From positions 1,323,069 through 1,387,068 of the forward strand of contig CANLZP010000001.1 in the NCBI GenBank assembly GCA_947495695.1: DNA of 64,000 nt, in the 5' to 3' direction. Below, piece after piece: positions 53,578-63,298 of this stretch. The stretch comes from an uncultured Erythrobacter sp. Lineage in GTDB: Bacteria; Pseudomonadota; Alphaproteobacteria; Sphingomonadales; Sphingomonadaceae. The position numbers and the translations under genes are program-made. Within the stretch, counting starts at the first letter, position 1, and each line of letters opens with the position of its first letter. The notes beneath the pieces were generated by a model, which saw only the letters and a program-made list of their open reading frames with translations, had not been told where the DNA came from and searched no databases.

Positions 53578-54840
53578 TTAGGCGGCGTCGCGGATAGAGG
53601 GACGGACAGGCTTTTTCATGGTCAAGCTCAGCAAAAAGACAATAAACATCAGCCCGCTGGCAATCATGAACACCTCGGTAAATCCGCCAATCCGATCCGC
53701 CATGCCGCCGGCCATAACCGGACCGACCATGGCCAGCGTTGTGACCAGATTTTGGAAGCCCAGGATCATCGGATTGTTTCTCGCGCCGAAATATTCCAGC
53801 AATAGGATCGAGCTGGCAAAGGTTACGATGCCAAAGCAAATCCCATCGCCAATCGCAAAGATCAGGATCAAGGGATAGCTGTCTGCAATGGACAGGGCGA
53901 ACATGCCGATGACGCCCGATACCAAGCCGAAGCAGAACATCAGCTTGGCCCCGACCCGGTCAATGATCAGCCCTCCACCAATCCGCGATGCAGCGTTGAA
54001 CAGGGCATGCATGCTGAGCGCGCTGGCCGCAATCGTCGCCGAAACACCCAGATTTTGCAGATGGGTCACTTGCCAGGTGTTCATCGTCAATGTGCCTAGC
54101 AAGGTAATCGTCACCGCCAATGTGATGACATGATATTGGTAATTGCGCAGCACTTCGCCAAAGGTCCAGTTCTGGCTTTCATCCTCTAACATAGCGGCTT
54201 CATTGTGCGGTTCTGGCTTCGGTTCGGCCCTGAGGGCAGCGGCAACAGCCAGAACAAGCGACAGGCCACCAGTTATTGCGGCCATTGCCTGCCAATAGAA
54301 TCGCCACGACATGTCGGCGCTCAGCACATAATTGGCGATCAAGGGCGCGCATACGCTGCCCAAGGCACCAAATGTGAAGAAGACGCCAATCGCCAAAGAT
54401 CGCTTCTCGCTGAACCAACTGCTCATGATTGTAACCGCTGGCACCGCACCCGTCAGACTATAGCCAAGCCCGACCAAGCCGGCCCCGCACAGGTAAATCG
54501 CGACCGACTGCGTGATCGACAGGATGAAAAAGCCAGACGCCAGCATGATCCCACCAACCAGATAGGGGGCCTTGATCCCGAACCATTTGATAATGGTCGC
54601 AGGAAATGTGCTGGAAAGACCTGTAAACAGCGCAAGCACTGTGAAACCAAGGCCAGCCTCGGTCCAGCTCCACTGCAATTCCCCGACCATGGCAGGCAGC
54701 AACACACCCAGCGACGAGAATGTCCCGCCGGTGGTCACAAAGAACACCAGGCTGACTAATCCCAGCAACAACCAGCGTCCCGTTTCGGCTGAGGGAAGAG
54801 CTTTGATCCGGTCCGGCACGTGATCCGTCGATTGTTGCAT
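53578..54840 (-). CDS. MFS transporter (monocarboxylate/oxalate-formate type)
   Basis: Inner-membrane permease of 420 residues with 12 helices. The first-helix region FFVTTGGTFSSLGVLLPAMVGELQWSWTEAGLGF and the later GLGYSLTGAVPAVTIMSSWFSEKRSLAIG match bacterial members of the MCT/OFA-like groups. Its substrate is not evident; organic acid uptake is the common role. It stands upstream of the siderophore-type receptor in the same orientation with a 230-base gap, so joint function is possible but not shown. Confidence 0.8.
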   Translation of the reverse strand: MQQSTDHVPDRIKALPSAETGRWLLLGLVSLVFFVTTGGTFSSLGVLLPAMVGELQWSWTEAGLGFTVLALFTGLSSTFPATIIKWFGIKAPYLVGGIMLASGFFILSITQSVAIYLCGAGLVGLGYSLTGAVPAVTIMSSWFSEKRSLAIGVFFTFGALGSVCAPLIANYVLSADMSWRFYWQAMAAITGGLSLVLAVAAALRAEPKPEPHNEAAMLEDESQNWTFGEVLRNYQYHVITLAVTITLLGTLTMNTWQVTHLQNLGVSATIAASALSMHALFNAASRIGGGLIIDRVGAKLMFCFGLVSGVIGMFALSIADSYPLILIFAIGDGICFGIVTFASSILLLEYFGARNNPMILGFQNLVTTLAMVGPVMAGGMADRIGGFTEVFMIASGLMFIVFLLSLTMKKPVRPSIRDAA

Positions 54841-55018
54841 TGGGTAACTGACCCTTTCGGCGGTCGGCTTTGGCGTGGCTTCTAACTTTACTTAATTGAG
54901 TTCGGCAAGCTTGATGGTCCAGTCGCGCAGGCCACTGGACCGTGGTAAGTTCGCGTTGGAGTATTGTGCCGCTGGTGGCAATGCCAGATGTGCCAGTAAG
55001 GATGGGTGCCCGGGCGAC

Positions 55019-55597
55019 CTAGCGCGCCAGAATTCCGTCAAGCCTCAGCATAGCGAGCGGCTGTGTTTGCGGTACCACTTGGTAGATTTGCGGTGGCTCG
55101 TTTTGGTTCTGATTGGTCTGGCCCAGCATCGGTGGCGGGGCCCAGGAATGGCTGACGCTCTTGACCGGATTGCTGTCCAGCGCTTGGGCGTCGAATGTTT
55201 CGACCAGGCGCTGCTCGCCGTTTTCGTCGCGCCAAGTTAGGGTGAGGATGGTGAAGCGCGGCCGCACATAATGGGTGAAATCGATAACGCCTGAACATTC
55301 CGACGATTTGCATGAAACCGAACGGGTGCCGCCTTCGCCGGAATAGATGATGGTCACCGTCGGCTCGTGCGGGTCTGCGCCCGATTTCAGGCACACAGTT
55401 ACGCTCAGGCCAAAATCATCCTCGACGTCGCCAGCGAAGACTAGCTCTTCGCCAGCCTCGCAATCGATCGCATTGCCCAGCGTGGTAGAGGCTTCAGCGG
55501 CAGGTGTGGCAGGGGCGCAAGCCATCGCCAATGCAGCGATGCATACCAAGTTGATGATCCGTTTCAGCGAAGTGATGTGGGTTTGCATAGGTCGCAT
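55019..55597 (-). CDS. Putative lipoprotein of unknown function
   Basis: Protein of 192 residues. The start ATG 55597 has a strong AAAGGAG site seven bases upstream; the frame's earlier start at 55825 would overlap the histidine kinase gene. The leader IINLVCIAALAMAC suggests a lipobox with a non-ideal residue at -3, or simply a signal peptide. Four conserved-looking cysteines follow (CEAGEEL, VCLKS, CKSSEC). A beta-rich domain is likely (PRFTILTLTWRDENGEQRLVETF). It follows the two-component genes in the same direction and may be a target. Family not recognised. Confidence 0.65.
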   Translation of the reverse strand: MRPMQTHITSLKRIINLVCIAALAMACAPATPAAEASTTLGNAIDCEAGEELVFAGDVEDDFGLSVTVCLKSGADPHEPTVTIIYSGEGGTRSVSCKSSECSGVIDFTHYVRPRFTILTLTWRDENGEQRLVETFDAQALDSNPVKSVSHSWAPPPMLGQTNQNQNEPPQIYQVVPQTQPLAMLRLDGILAR

Positions 55598-55667
55598 AGC
55601 TGGCTCCTTTCGCACAGGAATGGAGCCCATAAGGCGCAATTGCCATGGGGCTGAAACCCCAATGCGA

Positions 55668-57797
55668 TCAGCTGCTATCGCCTTTGGGAATGCGGATTGT
55701 GATGCAGGTGCCTTTGTCGGGGGATGATTGCATCGACAGGCTGTGGCCCGGCCGTCCGCCAAAGCGGTTGACCAGATGCAGACCAAGTCCGTGACCATCG
55801 CTGCCATCCCCTTTGGCATAGGCACTGGTCGCTTCGGCGAGCTGATCCTCGCTCATGCCAACACCATTATCGATCACCCGCAGCAGAATATGGTCGTGGC
55901 GGCTTTGCGTGCCGATCAACAGCTTGCTGGCATGCCCATGCTTGAGCGCGTTGGAGATCAGATTGCTGACCGCGCGCATCAGCTCAATGGGTTCGGTGCG
56001 CACGATGGATTGCGATGGCAGAACCGTCATATGCGTGCCTTTGCTCTCGGCCTCTGCACGGAACATGGCCTCGCAATTGGCTAGAACAGCCGAGATGGGG
56101 AAGTCCTCAACGCCGCTGTCGGGTTGTTCGCCCGCCATCAAATGATCGGCGGATTCAGGCTTGCTGTGGCTCAGGCCAGCATCTGTAACCCCTTCGATAT
56201 AGGTCAAGGCGGCTTGCAAATTGGCGGCAGCCTCGGGGTCACGCGCGGATATCTCTGCCAGTTCTTGACGCAAGGATATCAAGGGTTGCTGCAAGTCATG
56301 CGAGGTAGAGGCCAGTTTGGCGCGCAGGCCATCGGCGCGGTTGCGCGCTTGATCGTATCGATCGCGACTTTCCCGAAGGTTTTCGGCCAATCTCAGCTTT
56401 TCATTACTGCTGGAAACTTCCGCCTGCAGCGACCGGTTCAGCTCTTTCTGGATGGCCAACATTCTGACCAGAATGGCGACCAGAAATGCCAGACTTTCGA
56501 ACAGGACGGTTGCGTGGAAATAGTCCAGCGCGACGGTCATCGGAAATTTGCCGGGTGACAACAAGACTGCGGCGATGGTCGCAACAGTAAACAGAATAGC
56601 GAGCGAACCGAGCAGAAAGGGAAGGGCGCCCAGCACCTTATCCCTCCACGCCAGAATGGCGGTGGTGAAATAGGCAAAGGCAACGAATGGAACGAGCACG
56701 AACACGCTCCAGCGCACGGCATCGGATTGCCACCAGATCGCGCTGGCCACGGCGGCAAGGCCCAAGACCAGTTGCAAGGCCGTGACCGCGCGGTTGGCTG
56801 TGGGTCGGTTCGTCCGCAGGCCGGCGAACAATCTGGCGAATTGCAGCACCGCAATCATCATGCCGCATAGCAGCAGCAGATTGGCGAGTTCATAGGCGCC
56901 CATCGATCCAGGCCAGACAAAGCGGTGAAGATAGCCCTCGTTATTGGCCACAAACAGCGCGCTCAGACCGACATAGGAGGCAAAGGCGATAACCAGCGGC
57001 CAACCGACCAGTCGGCCCATAATCAGGGCGATGATGATCAAGGACAGCATCGCGCCATTGATCAACCAATTGGTTCGCGCCTCTTGCATATGGGCGGTGC
57101 GCATGCGTTCTGGCGTGGCAAAAGTGACCGGCATCCAGCTGCCGGTGGAGGATCGCATCCCGATCAAAATGTCGGCGCTCTCGCCTGCTTCCATCCATAG
57201 CGGAGCAACCAGATACTGGCTGACCACGGGACGCTCTGAGAAATGGGTGGTGCTGTCGACGTTCAACAGCGTTTGCGGCGGCTGGTCACCGGCCAGTTTT
57301 TGGACCAGCAATTCATCGACAAAGGGGCGCTGGATGTCGACCATCCATTCGCCTGGTCGACCGCTGTCATTGCGCACCCGCATCAGCAGCCAAATGGCTC
57401 CATCCCGGTCTCCAAAATCGACCCAAGGGCTGCGCAGAGCCTCGAATTCACCGCGTCTGTCCAAAGCCGCCTGAGGGTCGAGCAGCGCATCAAATTGCGA
57501 CATGTCGATGATGAGATAACGAAGATCTGCAAAAGGCTGAGAATGGTTGTTGCCGACCGGAAGCGATACGGCTGCCAGATCGCTTAACCGATCGCTTTGT
57601 CCATCGCTTTGCGCCGCCAAGGGCGCGCCACATGCTGCAAACAATGCGAGCATGCCAGCAAATAACCGCCACAATGCGGCCCGGAATTGTGGGGCAGTTC
57701 GCTTGATCATGGCAAGTGGGTAGGCCAGAGCCGGATCGATCAACATGGGGCAGATACCCCATCGGTTTGGGCGCTCTGGTTTGGCTGCAAGAATCAT
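55668..57797 (-). CDS. 7TMR-DISM sensor histidine kinase
   Basis: Membrane sensor of up to 709 residues. A signal peptide (about residues 30-63, ending PLAAQ) leads into a 7TMR-DISMED2 periplasmic domain (RSPWVDFGDRDGAIWLLMRVRN), then seven helices (about 245-450), a coiled-coil, the DHp domain with H500 (STSHDLQQPLISLRQEL) and the ATPase domain (N box LISNALKHG, G boxes DNGVGMSED and GHGLGLHLV). The ATG at 57797 overlaps the response-regulator stop (ATGA), but starts at 57746 or 57710 give a more normal signal peptide; none has a good ribosome site. It would sense an extracellular ligand and phosphorylate the adjacent regulator. Confidence 0.85.
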   Translation of the reverse strand: MILAAKPERPNRWGICPMLIDPALAYPLAMIKRTAPQFRAALWRLFAGMLALFAACGAPLAAQSDGQSDRLSDLAAVSLPVGNNHSQPFADLRYLIIDMSQFDALLDPQAALDRRGEFEALRSPWVDFGDRDGAIWLLMRVRNDSGRPGEWMVDIQRPFVDELLVQKLAGDQPPQTLLNVDSTTHFSERPVVSQYLVAPLWMEAGESADILIGMRSSTGSWMPVTFATPERMRTAHMQEARTNWLINGAMLSLIIIALIMGRLVGWPLVIAFASYVGLSALFVANNEGYLHRFVWPGSMGAYELANLLLLCGMMIAVLQFARLFAGLRTNRPTANRAVTALQLVLGLAAVASAIWWQSDAVRWSVFVLVPFVAFAYFTTAILAWRDKVLGALPFLLGSLAILFTVATIAAVLLSPGKFPMTVALDYFHATVLFESLAFLVAILVRMLAIQKELNRSLQAEVSSSNEKLRLAENLRESRDRYDQARNRADGLRAKLASTSHDLQQPLISLRQELAEISARDPEAAANLQAALTYIEGVTDAGLSHSKPESADHLMAGEQPDSGVEDFPISAVLANCEAMFRAEAESKGTHMTVLPSQSIVRTEPIELMRAVSNLISNALKHGHASKLLIGTQSRHDHILLRVIDNGVGMSEDQLAEATSAYAKGDGSDGHGLGLHLVNRFGGRPGHSLSMQSSPDKGTCITIRIPKGDSS

Positions 57798-58426
57798 AGC
57801 TGGCGATGTTCGTCCAGCAATCCCTCTCGCAAGGCATAGGTCAGCAGGGCAGAAACCGAATTGACGCCCAATTTCGCCATCAGGCTGGCGCGGTGTTTTT
57901 CAACCGTTTTTGGGCTGATGAACAGTTTCTCTCCGATGGCCACGTTTTGATGGCCCGCCGCCAACAGAGCCAGCACCTCGCGCTCGCGGTCGGTCAAGGG
58001 CTCTCGTTCGGGCTCGGCCTCCAGCTTGTCCGCCACCGCTTGGGAGACAAATTTGCCGCCCGCAATCACCTGTGAAAAGCCGGTTTTCATCTCTTCGGGA
58101 TCGGCGCTTTTCAAGAACAGCCCATCGACACCGGCTGACAGCCAATCGGCCAACATGGATGTGCCGGTGAAACCCGTCACCACGATTATGCGTGTGTCTG
58201 GCGACCACCGCCGCGCCTCGCCATAAACCTGAACTCCGCGAGCAAGCGGCATGGCGGCATCCAGCAACAGAAGGTCCGGCAAATGTTGTTTGACCAGCGC
58301 AATGGTCTCCAGCCCGTTTTCGGCCTGCGCCACCACCTCTACATCGCCAAGTTCGTCCAGAATGGCCGCAAGCGAATTGCGCACGATGGCATGATCGTCG
58401 GCGATGATTGCGCGGGTAGAAGCCAT
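57794..58426 (-). CDS. NarL/LuxR-type response regulator
   Basis: Regulator of 210 residues. The receiver domain (1-120) has acid pocket D10/D11 and phospho-acceptor D56 (LLLLDAAMP). The C-terminal LuxR-type HTH (about 147-205) reads LTDREREVLALLAAGHQNVAIG, then FISPKTVEKHRASLMAKLG. It is cotranscribed with, and first of, the pair with the 7TMR-DISM kinase. Divergent from the secreted-protein genes at 58637, which makes them candidate targets. Confidence 0.9.
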   Translation of the reverse strand: MASTRAIIADDHAIVRNSLAAILDELGDVEVVAQAENGLETIALVKQHLPDLLLLDAAMPLARGVQVYGEARRWSPDTRIIVVTGFTGTSMLADWLSAGVDGLFLKSADPEEMKTGFSQVIAGGKFVSQAVADKLEAEPEREPLTDREREVLALLAAGHQNVAIGEKLFISPKTVEKHRASLMAKLGVNSVSALLTYALREGLLDEHRQL

Positions 58427-58512
58427 TATTGTGCCATTATCCCTGAAAATAGCTGCTTAGACACTGTCTTAAATCGGTTTCTTGTCCGCTTGCAAATCCG
58501 CGCTTTTGGTAA

Positions 58513-58530
58513 ATTGGGCATCAACCCAAT
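58513..58530 (+). promoter_or_regulatory. Inverted repeat in divergent promoter region
   Basis: ATTGGG-N6-CCCAAT lies about midway between the response regulator start (58426) and the secreted-protein gene start (58637). This is a reasonable place for a response regulator or other operator controlling the MACPF-containing gene row. Confidence 0.4.
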
Positions 58531-58636
58531 GTCATAGGCATTTTGATGGGTGATCGGCCCCATTACCCTACTCAAAATTGCAGGCCAGAATGCTCCGCAC
58601 AATGCCCGCAAAAATGCAGGTCAAGGAGAGAGCATA

Positions 58637-59467
58637 ATGAACGCATTCCTCGCGAAATCGACCGTAATGGCAGCTGCCATCGGACTCGCCATGCAAGCCA
58701 GCGCGGCGCAAGCAAGAGTGTCATTCATTTGCCCAACCTATGATCGCGCTTCGCAAACCCTTTCCGTGAGAATTGGCACCGGCTGCATGAGCACCTCGTC
58801 AAGGATGAGGGACCAGAATTTGCAATTGGCCGTTGATCAACATCGGGCGATGATCAGTATCAGCGGTGGGATTACGTTCCACAGAAACGAAAATCGCATC
58901 GGGACGGCCGATTGCATGGGCGCCCAGAACTTCACCCTAACCCAAAGCGGGGTCGAGCCGCGGCGGTACACCATCGCCTATCGCGACAATGTGTCTGCGA
59001 CATATGACCTGCTGACGGAGACAAAAGCTGCAGATGAATGCTTGTGGACCCGCAGAACCAAGCGCGGCCCGCTCACAGACAGCATTCAGGCGGCACAATT
59101 CAACGAATGGAATTTTGATGGTGACGGGACATGGCGCGAATGGTCCGGTGACAGCGTGATGGCTTTGCTAGAGCCCATTTTGGGCAATCACCCAGAAGGG
59201 ATGGAGGGCAAGCCAGAAGTCTCAATCAGCCTAAAGAAAGCGCATTGGTTGCCGTCGATGACAAAGTTCCCTCGATTTGCCAGCGGCGAGTTTATAGCCG
59301 TGCGGATTGAGCGGCACGGTTTTCTGGATGATTCCGTTGCAGGCGACCGATATTTTGCCGCGGTCAAGCAGACTGATAATGGTTGGAAGGTTGATGCGCT
59401 GTGGCAGCAGAATATGTGCGCCAGAGGGACCTTCGCTGGCCAATGGACGCAAACGCCATGCCCGTAA
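58637..59467 (+). CDS. Secreted protein of unknown function, MACPF neighbourhood
   Basis: Protein of 276 residues starting at ATG 58637 (AAGGAGAG seven bases upstream). The signal peptide is MNAFLAKSTVMAAAIGLAMQASAAQA. The mature part has six or so cysteines (FICPTYD, GTGCMS, ADCMGA, DECLWT, NMCARG, TPCP), which fits a disulphide-bonded extracytoplasmic protein. The segment ECLWTRR is loosely like KACWTRIDG in the MACPF protein. Family not recognised. A hairpin at 59508 separates it from the next gene, so it may be cotranscribed with controlled readthrough. Confidence 0.7.
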   Translation: MNAFLAKSTVMAAAIGLAMQASAAQARVSFICPTYDRASQTLSVRIGTGCMSTSSRMRDQNLQLAVDQHRAMISISGGITFHRNENRIGTADCMGAQNFTLTQSGVEPRRYTIAYRDNVSATYDLLTETKAADECLWTRRTKRGPLTDSIQAAQFNEWNFDGDGTWREWSGDSVMALLEPILGNHPEGMEGKPEVSISLKKAHWLPSMTKFPRFASGEFIAVRIERHGFLDDSVAGDRYFAAVKQTDNGWKVDALWQQNMCARGTFAGQWTQTPCP

Positions 59468-59507
59468 GTTGCGCGTCATTTTGCCCACGCCTGCGCGGTG
59501 CCACGCG

Positions 59508-59529
59508 CGATGGGGGATCCACCCCATCG
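59508..59529 (+). terminator. Hairpin between secreted-protein genes
   Basis: CGATGGGG and CCCCATCG form a perfect 8-bp stem with a six-base loop, 41 bases after the stop codon at 59467. No T-run follows. It could be a Rho-assisted terminator, an mRNA-stabilising 3' structure, or an attenuator for the downstream MACPF genes. Confidence 0.5.
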
Positions 59530-59667
59530 GCAGCCAACAATGGCTCGGTTATCTCTTGCAACATCATCAGGCAGCGGAACCTCAATCATTCCGGTTCGGC
59601 CTAACGAATTTTCTAAACGGCTTCGGTGCTCAGGCGCATTGGGCTGCACCGGACAAGGGGAATTGTT

Positions 59668-60612
59668 ATGCGAAACACTTTCAAGAAATCGATTTTGGCC
59701 GCCATGTTGGTTGCTAGTCCAATCGCACTGGCAAGTCCTGCGCAGGCGCAGATGGCCGCGATGTTGCCCACCGCTGACAGCGTTGAGCCTGCGGCCGCAA
59801 CCGATGCGGATGGCACCTATGTGGTCTCCACCATCAACAAGCGGATCACGATTGATCGCGGGCGCGCCTATGTGGTCGATCCATGGACCCATGCGCTGAT
59901 TTTCCGAGTCAAGCGCGGTATGGTCACGTTGCAGAATTTTCGCCAGACCGGCCCCGACGAATTTGAGGCAGATGATCTGCCAATGATGGGCAAGGTGAAG
60001 TTTTTTCGCCAGCCCAATGGAACGTTGCAAGGCGTGGTCCAAGGGGCTTTTGGAGAGGCCAAATACGCTCTGGTGCCGGCCGATGCTTCGACCCTGCCGA
60101 TCGACGATGGTGCTGGTCCAGGCCCCGGCGATGACGTTCCGGTCGGAGCTCCACCGCCGCCCGATCCAGTCGAGCGCGATCAAGTCTATCGCCTGCATGT
60201 GAGCGCGGGTGAGTGCGAAGGCTCGCAACTGACCCGAAAACGTTTCCGCGGACAGGTGCTGATTGCGATGACCGATCCCGACGGAGAGAAGATGGTCTCC
60301 AAGCAACGGAATTTTGATGTTTTCTGCACGAGGAATGGGCAGCGTAGCCAAAACTACGTCTATTACAGTCAGGGTCCCGGTGCGCTCGAAATAACGGTGC
60401 CACCTGGTTCCGGTGGATTTTCTGGCCTGCAAATTCGCGGCACCTATCGCAATCTTGCGGCTCCGCGTTCGGGTTTCATCAAGACGTCTAACCTGTTGGA
60501 CAATGCATTTGGCACTGGTCTGGATGTCAATCAAAGCCTGAGGGATGACATTCAGGTCGCAGGCAATAAAGCGACGTTGAACTTCAGCATCACGATGGAG
60601 CGGGTTCAGTGA
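59668..60612 (+). CDS. Secreted companion protein sharing the MACPF protein's N-terminal domain
   Basis: Protein of 314 residues; ATG 59668 has AGGGGAA upstream and gives a signal peptide (residues 1-28, ASPAQA-Q). The N-terminal domain (about 45-140) with ITIDRGRAYVVDPWTHALIF and EFEADDLPMMGKVKF is clearly homologous to the same region in the next gene (IRIEGGRAYAVEGWVHAFVF, EYVGDDLPLMGKVTM). A proline-rich linker (about 150-165) leads to a C-terminal domain with two cysteines. It looks like the MACPF protein without its central pore-forming part. Overlaps the MACPF gene by four bases (GTGA), so the pair is coupled. Role unknown; possibly a partner or inhibitor. Confidence 0.78.
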   Translation: MRNTFKKSILAAMLVASPIALASPAQAQMAAMLPTADSVEPAAATDADGTYVVSTINKRITIDRGRAYVVDPWTHALIFRVKRGMVTLQNFRQTGPDEFEADDLPMMGKVKFFRQPNGTLQGVVQGAFGEAKYALVPADASTLPIDDGAGPGPGDDVPVGAPPPPDPVERDQVYRLHVSAGECEGSQLTRKRFRGQVLIAMTDPDGEKMVSKQRNFDVFCTRNGQRSQNYVYYSQGPGALEITVPPGSGGFSGLQIRGTYRNLAAPRSGFIKTSNLLDNAFGTGLDVNQSLRDDIQVAGNKATLNFSITMERVQ

Positions 60613-63278
60613 TCATTAGGAAGCCCCTGCTTGCACTGGCGGCTGCGACCATGGTGGCAGCGCCAGCGATTGCTCCAGTCACACCGGCGCAAGCTCAGGT
60701 CCCTGCCTTGTTGCCCAATAAGGATGCCGTGCCAGCAACCCAGCCAATGGCCATTGATGGTGATTGGCGGGTCAATACGATTGGGAAGATCATCCGCATC
60801 GAGGGTGGGCGGGCCTATGCTGTAGAGGGCTGGGTCCATGCCTTTGTGTTCAAAGTGCAACCGGACATGGTCACGATTCGCAACATCAATCAGACGGCCG
60901 AGGATGAATATGTCGGCGATGATCTGCCGCTGATGGGCAAAGTCACCATGAAAGTGGTCTCGCCCGACCGGATAGAAGCATCGGTGCCCGGCCTGTTTGG
61001 TCCGGTGCGCTATACTCTGACCCGGGTTGGCGGCAGCACTAACGAGGCGCCCACCACCCCGCCTATGTTTGTTCAGCCCGGCTTGGCCAACCAGCCTGAC
61101 ACCGATGACGAGCGCTATTCAGCCGGCGGGGTGCAGCAACAGACAGCATCTTATGCATCGCTGGACGAAGCCTTTGGCGATTTGCGACCGGTAGACGAGA
61201 CATTCAGAGGCTGCGCCATTCCTGACAATTTCGATCAACTGCCCGTGGCGCGTCCGCCTGCAGCCAATCCGCGTGACCGGATTGCCGATCGCCAATTTGC
61301 CCCAGTCGCAAGCCTCGAGCCTGCGTCGCCAGCGAGCGATGATGGCAAGGCATGCTGGACCCGCATCGATGGTGTTTGGGTCCAAAATCAGGAAGTGAAT
61401 TTTGACACATCGCGCAATGATGGCAGCGCATGGGATGTTGAAGGCACTGCGCTGACAGGATTGCTGCATGGCAATTACACTACGCCAGAAACAATGTTCA
61501 TCGCGCCAGGCGACAATGAAAATGAACTGTACGTCATGTCTGGCGTCAATGACCTTAGCTACACCCGCTTTGTGTCCTCAGACGACCAAAGCGTGGCGGA
61601 TCTGCTTGGCAACACGCGCGACAGGAAAGTTTATCAGGCAGAAGGGAAGTCTGATCTCGGTTCCACTCTGACGCTGGATTACACTTCTGGCGGTGACTTG
61701 CGGCTGCGGATCGGCAATCGCCAATTTCTGCGGCCAGAGCCATTGGTGGAGAGCGATTTGTCGATCGATGACGTGTTTGTCATCCAGTATCAAACCGACA
61801 ATTTCGCCGCCAATCTGAAGGGCTACAATGTTCTGACGCAGGATCCGTTTCTGCTGATGAACAACACCAATGGAGAGGTTTTTGCGCGCCGTGGTCGTGA
61901 CGAATACCGTATCCAGGAAAAATACGCAGTTCCGCTGGGCTTCACGCTGCGCAATGATACGCTGCAGGGCAATGTCTATCGCCGGACAAGCGTGTCGAGT
62001 GAGCGAGAATTGCAAAACGCCAACAGCAACAGCTTTGGTATCAATGCAGTGTACAGCATTTCGGGGGCCGTAAATTCAGCCTTGGCCTTCATACCCGGTG
62101 CTGGGCAGATCGCCGACACAGGGTATAGCGTGGGATATTCCAGCACCAAATCTTCCATGGCTACGATGCGCCAGAACAACACGCTGGCGCAAGTGGTGGG
62201 TTACTCGCGCGCCAAAAGCTACGCGATCATTGCCGAGCATGCCGACACGAAATTGTCGTCCGATTTCCTCACCGCCATTGGCGATGCGCAGGAAGAAGGC
62301 AGTTATCGGCAATTGATCGACCGCTTCGGAACGCATTACGCCTATGCCGTCACCTATGGTGCCAACGCCAAGATGACGCGTGACATCTCAACCGAAGTGT
62401 TCTCGCAAGCTTTGACCGAAACCGAGGGCAACCGGTTCGATGCCGAAGTACAAGTGGTCGGCAGTTCTATCGGCGGGTTCAATGAAGGGATGAGCAGTGT
62501 CGGTACGCGCACCGCCGGAGAAATCGGCAATGAAGGTGGGCGATTTGTCGCGGTGGGAGGCAATGGATCATGGGATTCTGGCGGTTATTCGCGCGGTGAC
62601 CGCGTTGCACCGATCCTGCTTGACCTCAGGCCATTGGATGAATTGCTCAACCCCATCAATTTCCCCAATCAGCCCGATGTTTACACCCGGGTTCGGGCGG
62701 AATTGGCGCAGGCCATCAATGGCTATCTGGCAGGCCAAACCAGACCGCTCAGCAATGAACGCCTTATTTCGAAAGTCTCCTGGACGCCGGCACCGGTTGA
62801 CCCCGAGCCTGAGCCAGAAAAGGTCGAACCGATTGAGGAATGGCATGTCTATGTGCGGGAAATAACCTGCACCAAGCCGGGCCCCGGCATGACCAATGCA
62901 GCTTCGGGCAACATTACGATCTCGGGCACGGGGCATAAACCGGGCTTTGCGCAACAGAAAAAGCTGCGGGTGGCTTGCAAATGGAAAAAGGCCAACAAGT
63001 CGACTTATAACTATGCGATCTCTGACAGTACACCAGGTCTGCTGGTGCTGCGCGGCACGCGTGCCCAGATGAAGCAATACAAACTGAGCTTTGATTTCGC
63101 CTGGCAATACGAAGGCGCAGCGCGGGGCAAGGTGAGAACCGACAAGCGGTCGCTGAACTCCACGCCCATGCAGGGTTCTGGTCTGGCACCGAACAAGTCG
63201 CACACCACAGCATGGGTAATTGGCCCCAATGGCCGACCAGAGCTTAGACTGTATCTCAGGGTTAAGCGTATCAAGTGA
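60609..63278 (+). CDS. Secreted MACPF (perforin/complement-fold) protein
   Basis: Protein of 889 residues starting at GTG 60609, with a signal peptide (1-29). Domains: N-terminal domain shared with the preceding gene product (about 45-140); a middle region with CWTRIDGVWVQN; a MACPF domain (about 425-720) with the family signature DRFGTHYAYAVTYGA (F573-G574-T575-H576-Y577, glycine after six more residues); a Pro/Glu linker (about 720-738); and a C-terminal domain ending LRLYLRVKRIK. MACPF proteins oligomerise and form large pores in membranes; some are adhesins or lack lytic action. Bacterial members are known, for example in Bacteroidetes, Chlamydia and Photorhabdus. Its target here is unknown. 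Confidence 0.85.
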   Translation: MIIRKPLLALAAATMVAAPAIAPVTPAQAQVPALLPNKDAVPATQPMAIDGDWRVNTIGKIIRIEGGRAYAVEGWVHAFVFKVQPDMVTIRNINQTAEDEYVGDDLPLMGKVTMKVVSPDRIEASVPGLFGPVRYTLTRVGGSTNEAPTTPPMFVQPGLANQPDTDDERYSAGGVQQQTASYASLDEAFGDLRPVDETFRGCAIPDNFDQLPVARPPAANPRDRIADRQFAPVASLEPASPASDDGKACWTRIDGVWVQNQEVNFDTSRNDGSAWDVEGTALTGLLHGNYTTPETMFIAPGDNENELYVMSGVNDLSYTRFVSSDDQSVADLLGNTRDRKVYQAEGKSDLGSTLTLDYTSGGDLRLRIGNRQFLRPEPLVESDLSIDDVFVIQYQTDNFAANLKGYNVLTQDPFLLMNNTNGEVFARRGRDEYRIQEKYAVPLGFTLRNDTLQGNVYRRTSVSSERELQNANSNSFGINAVYSISGAVNSALAFIPGAGQIADTGYSVGYSSTKSSMATMRQNNTLAQVVGYSRAKSYAIIAEHADTKLSSDFLTAIGDAQEEGSYRQLIDRFGTHYAYAVTYGANAKMTRDISTEVFSQALTETEGNRFDAEVQVVGSSIGGFNEGMSSVGTRTAGEIGNEGGRFVAVGGNGSWDSGGYSRGDRVAPILLDLRPLDELLNPINFPNQPDVYTRVRAELAQAINGYLAGQTRPLSNERLISKVSWTPAPVDPEPEPEKVEPIEEWHVYVREITCTKPGPGMTNAASGNITISGTGHKPGFAQQKKLRVACKWKKANKSTYNYAISDSTPGLLVLRGTRAQMKQYKLSFDFAWQYEGAARGKVRTDKRSLNSTPMQGSGLAPNKSHTTAWVIGPNGRPELRLYLRVKRIK

Positions 63279-63298
63279 TTGGATTGAGGAGGTCTAGG

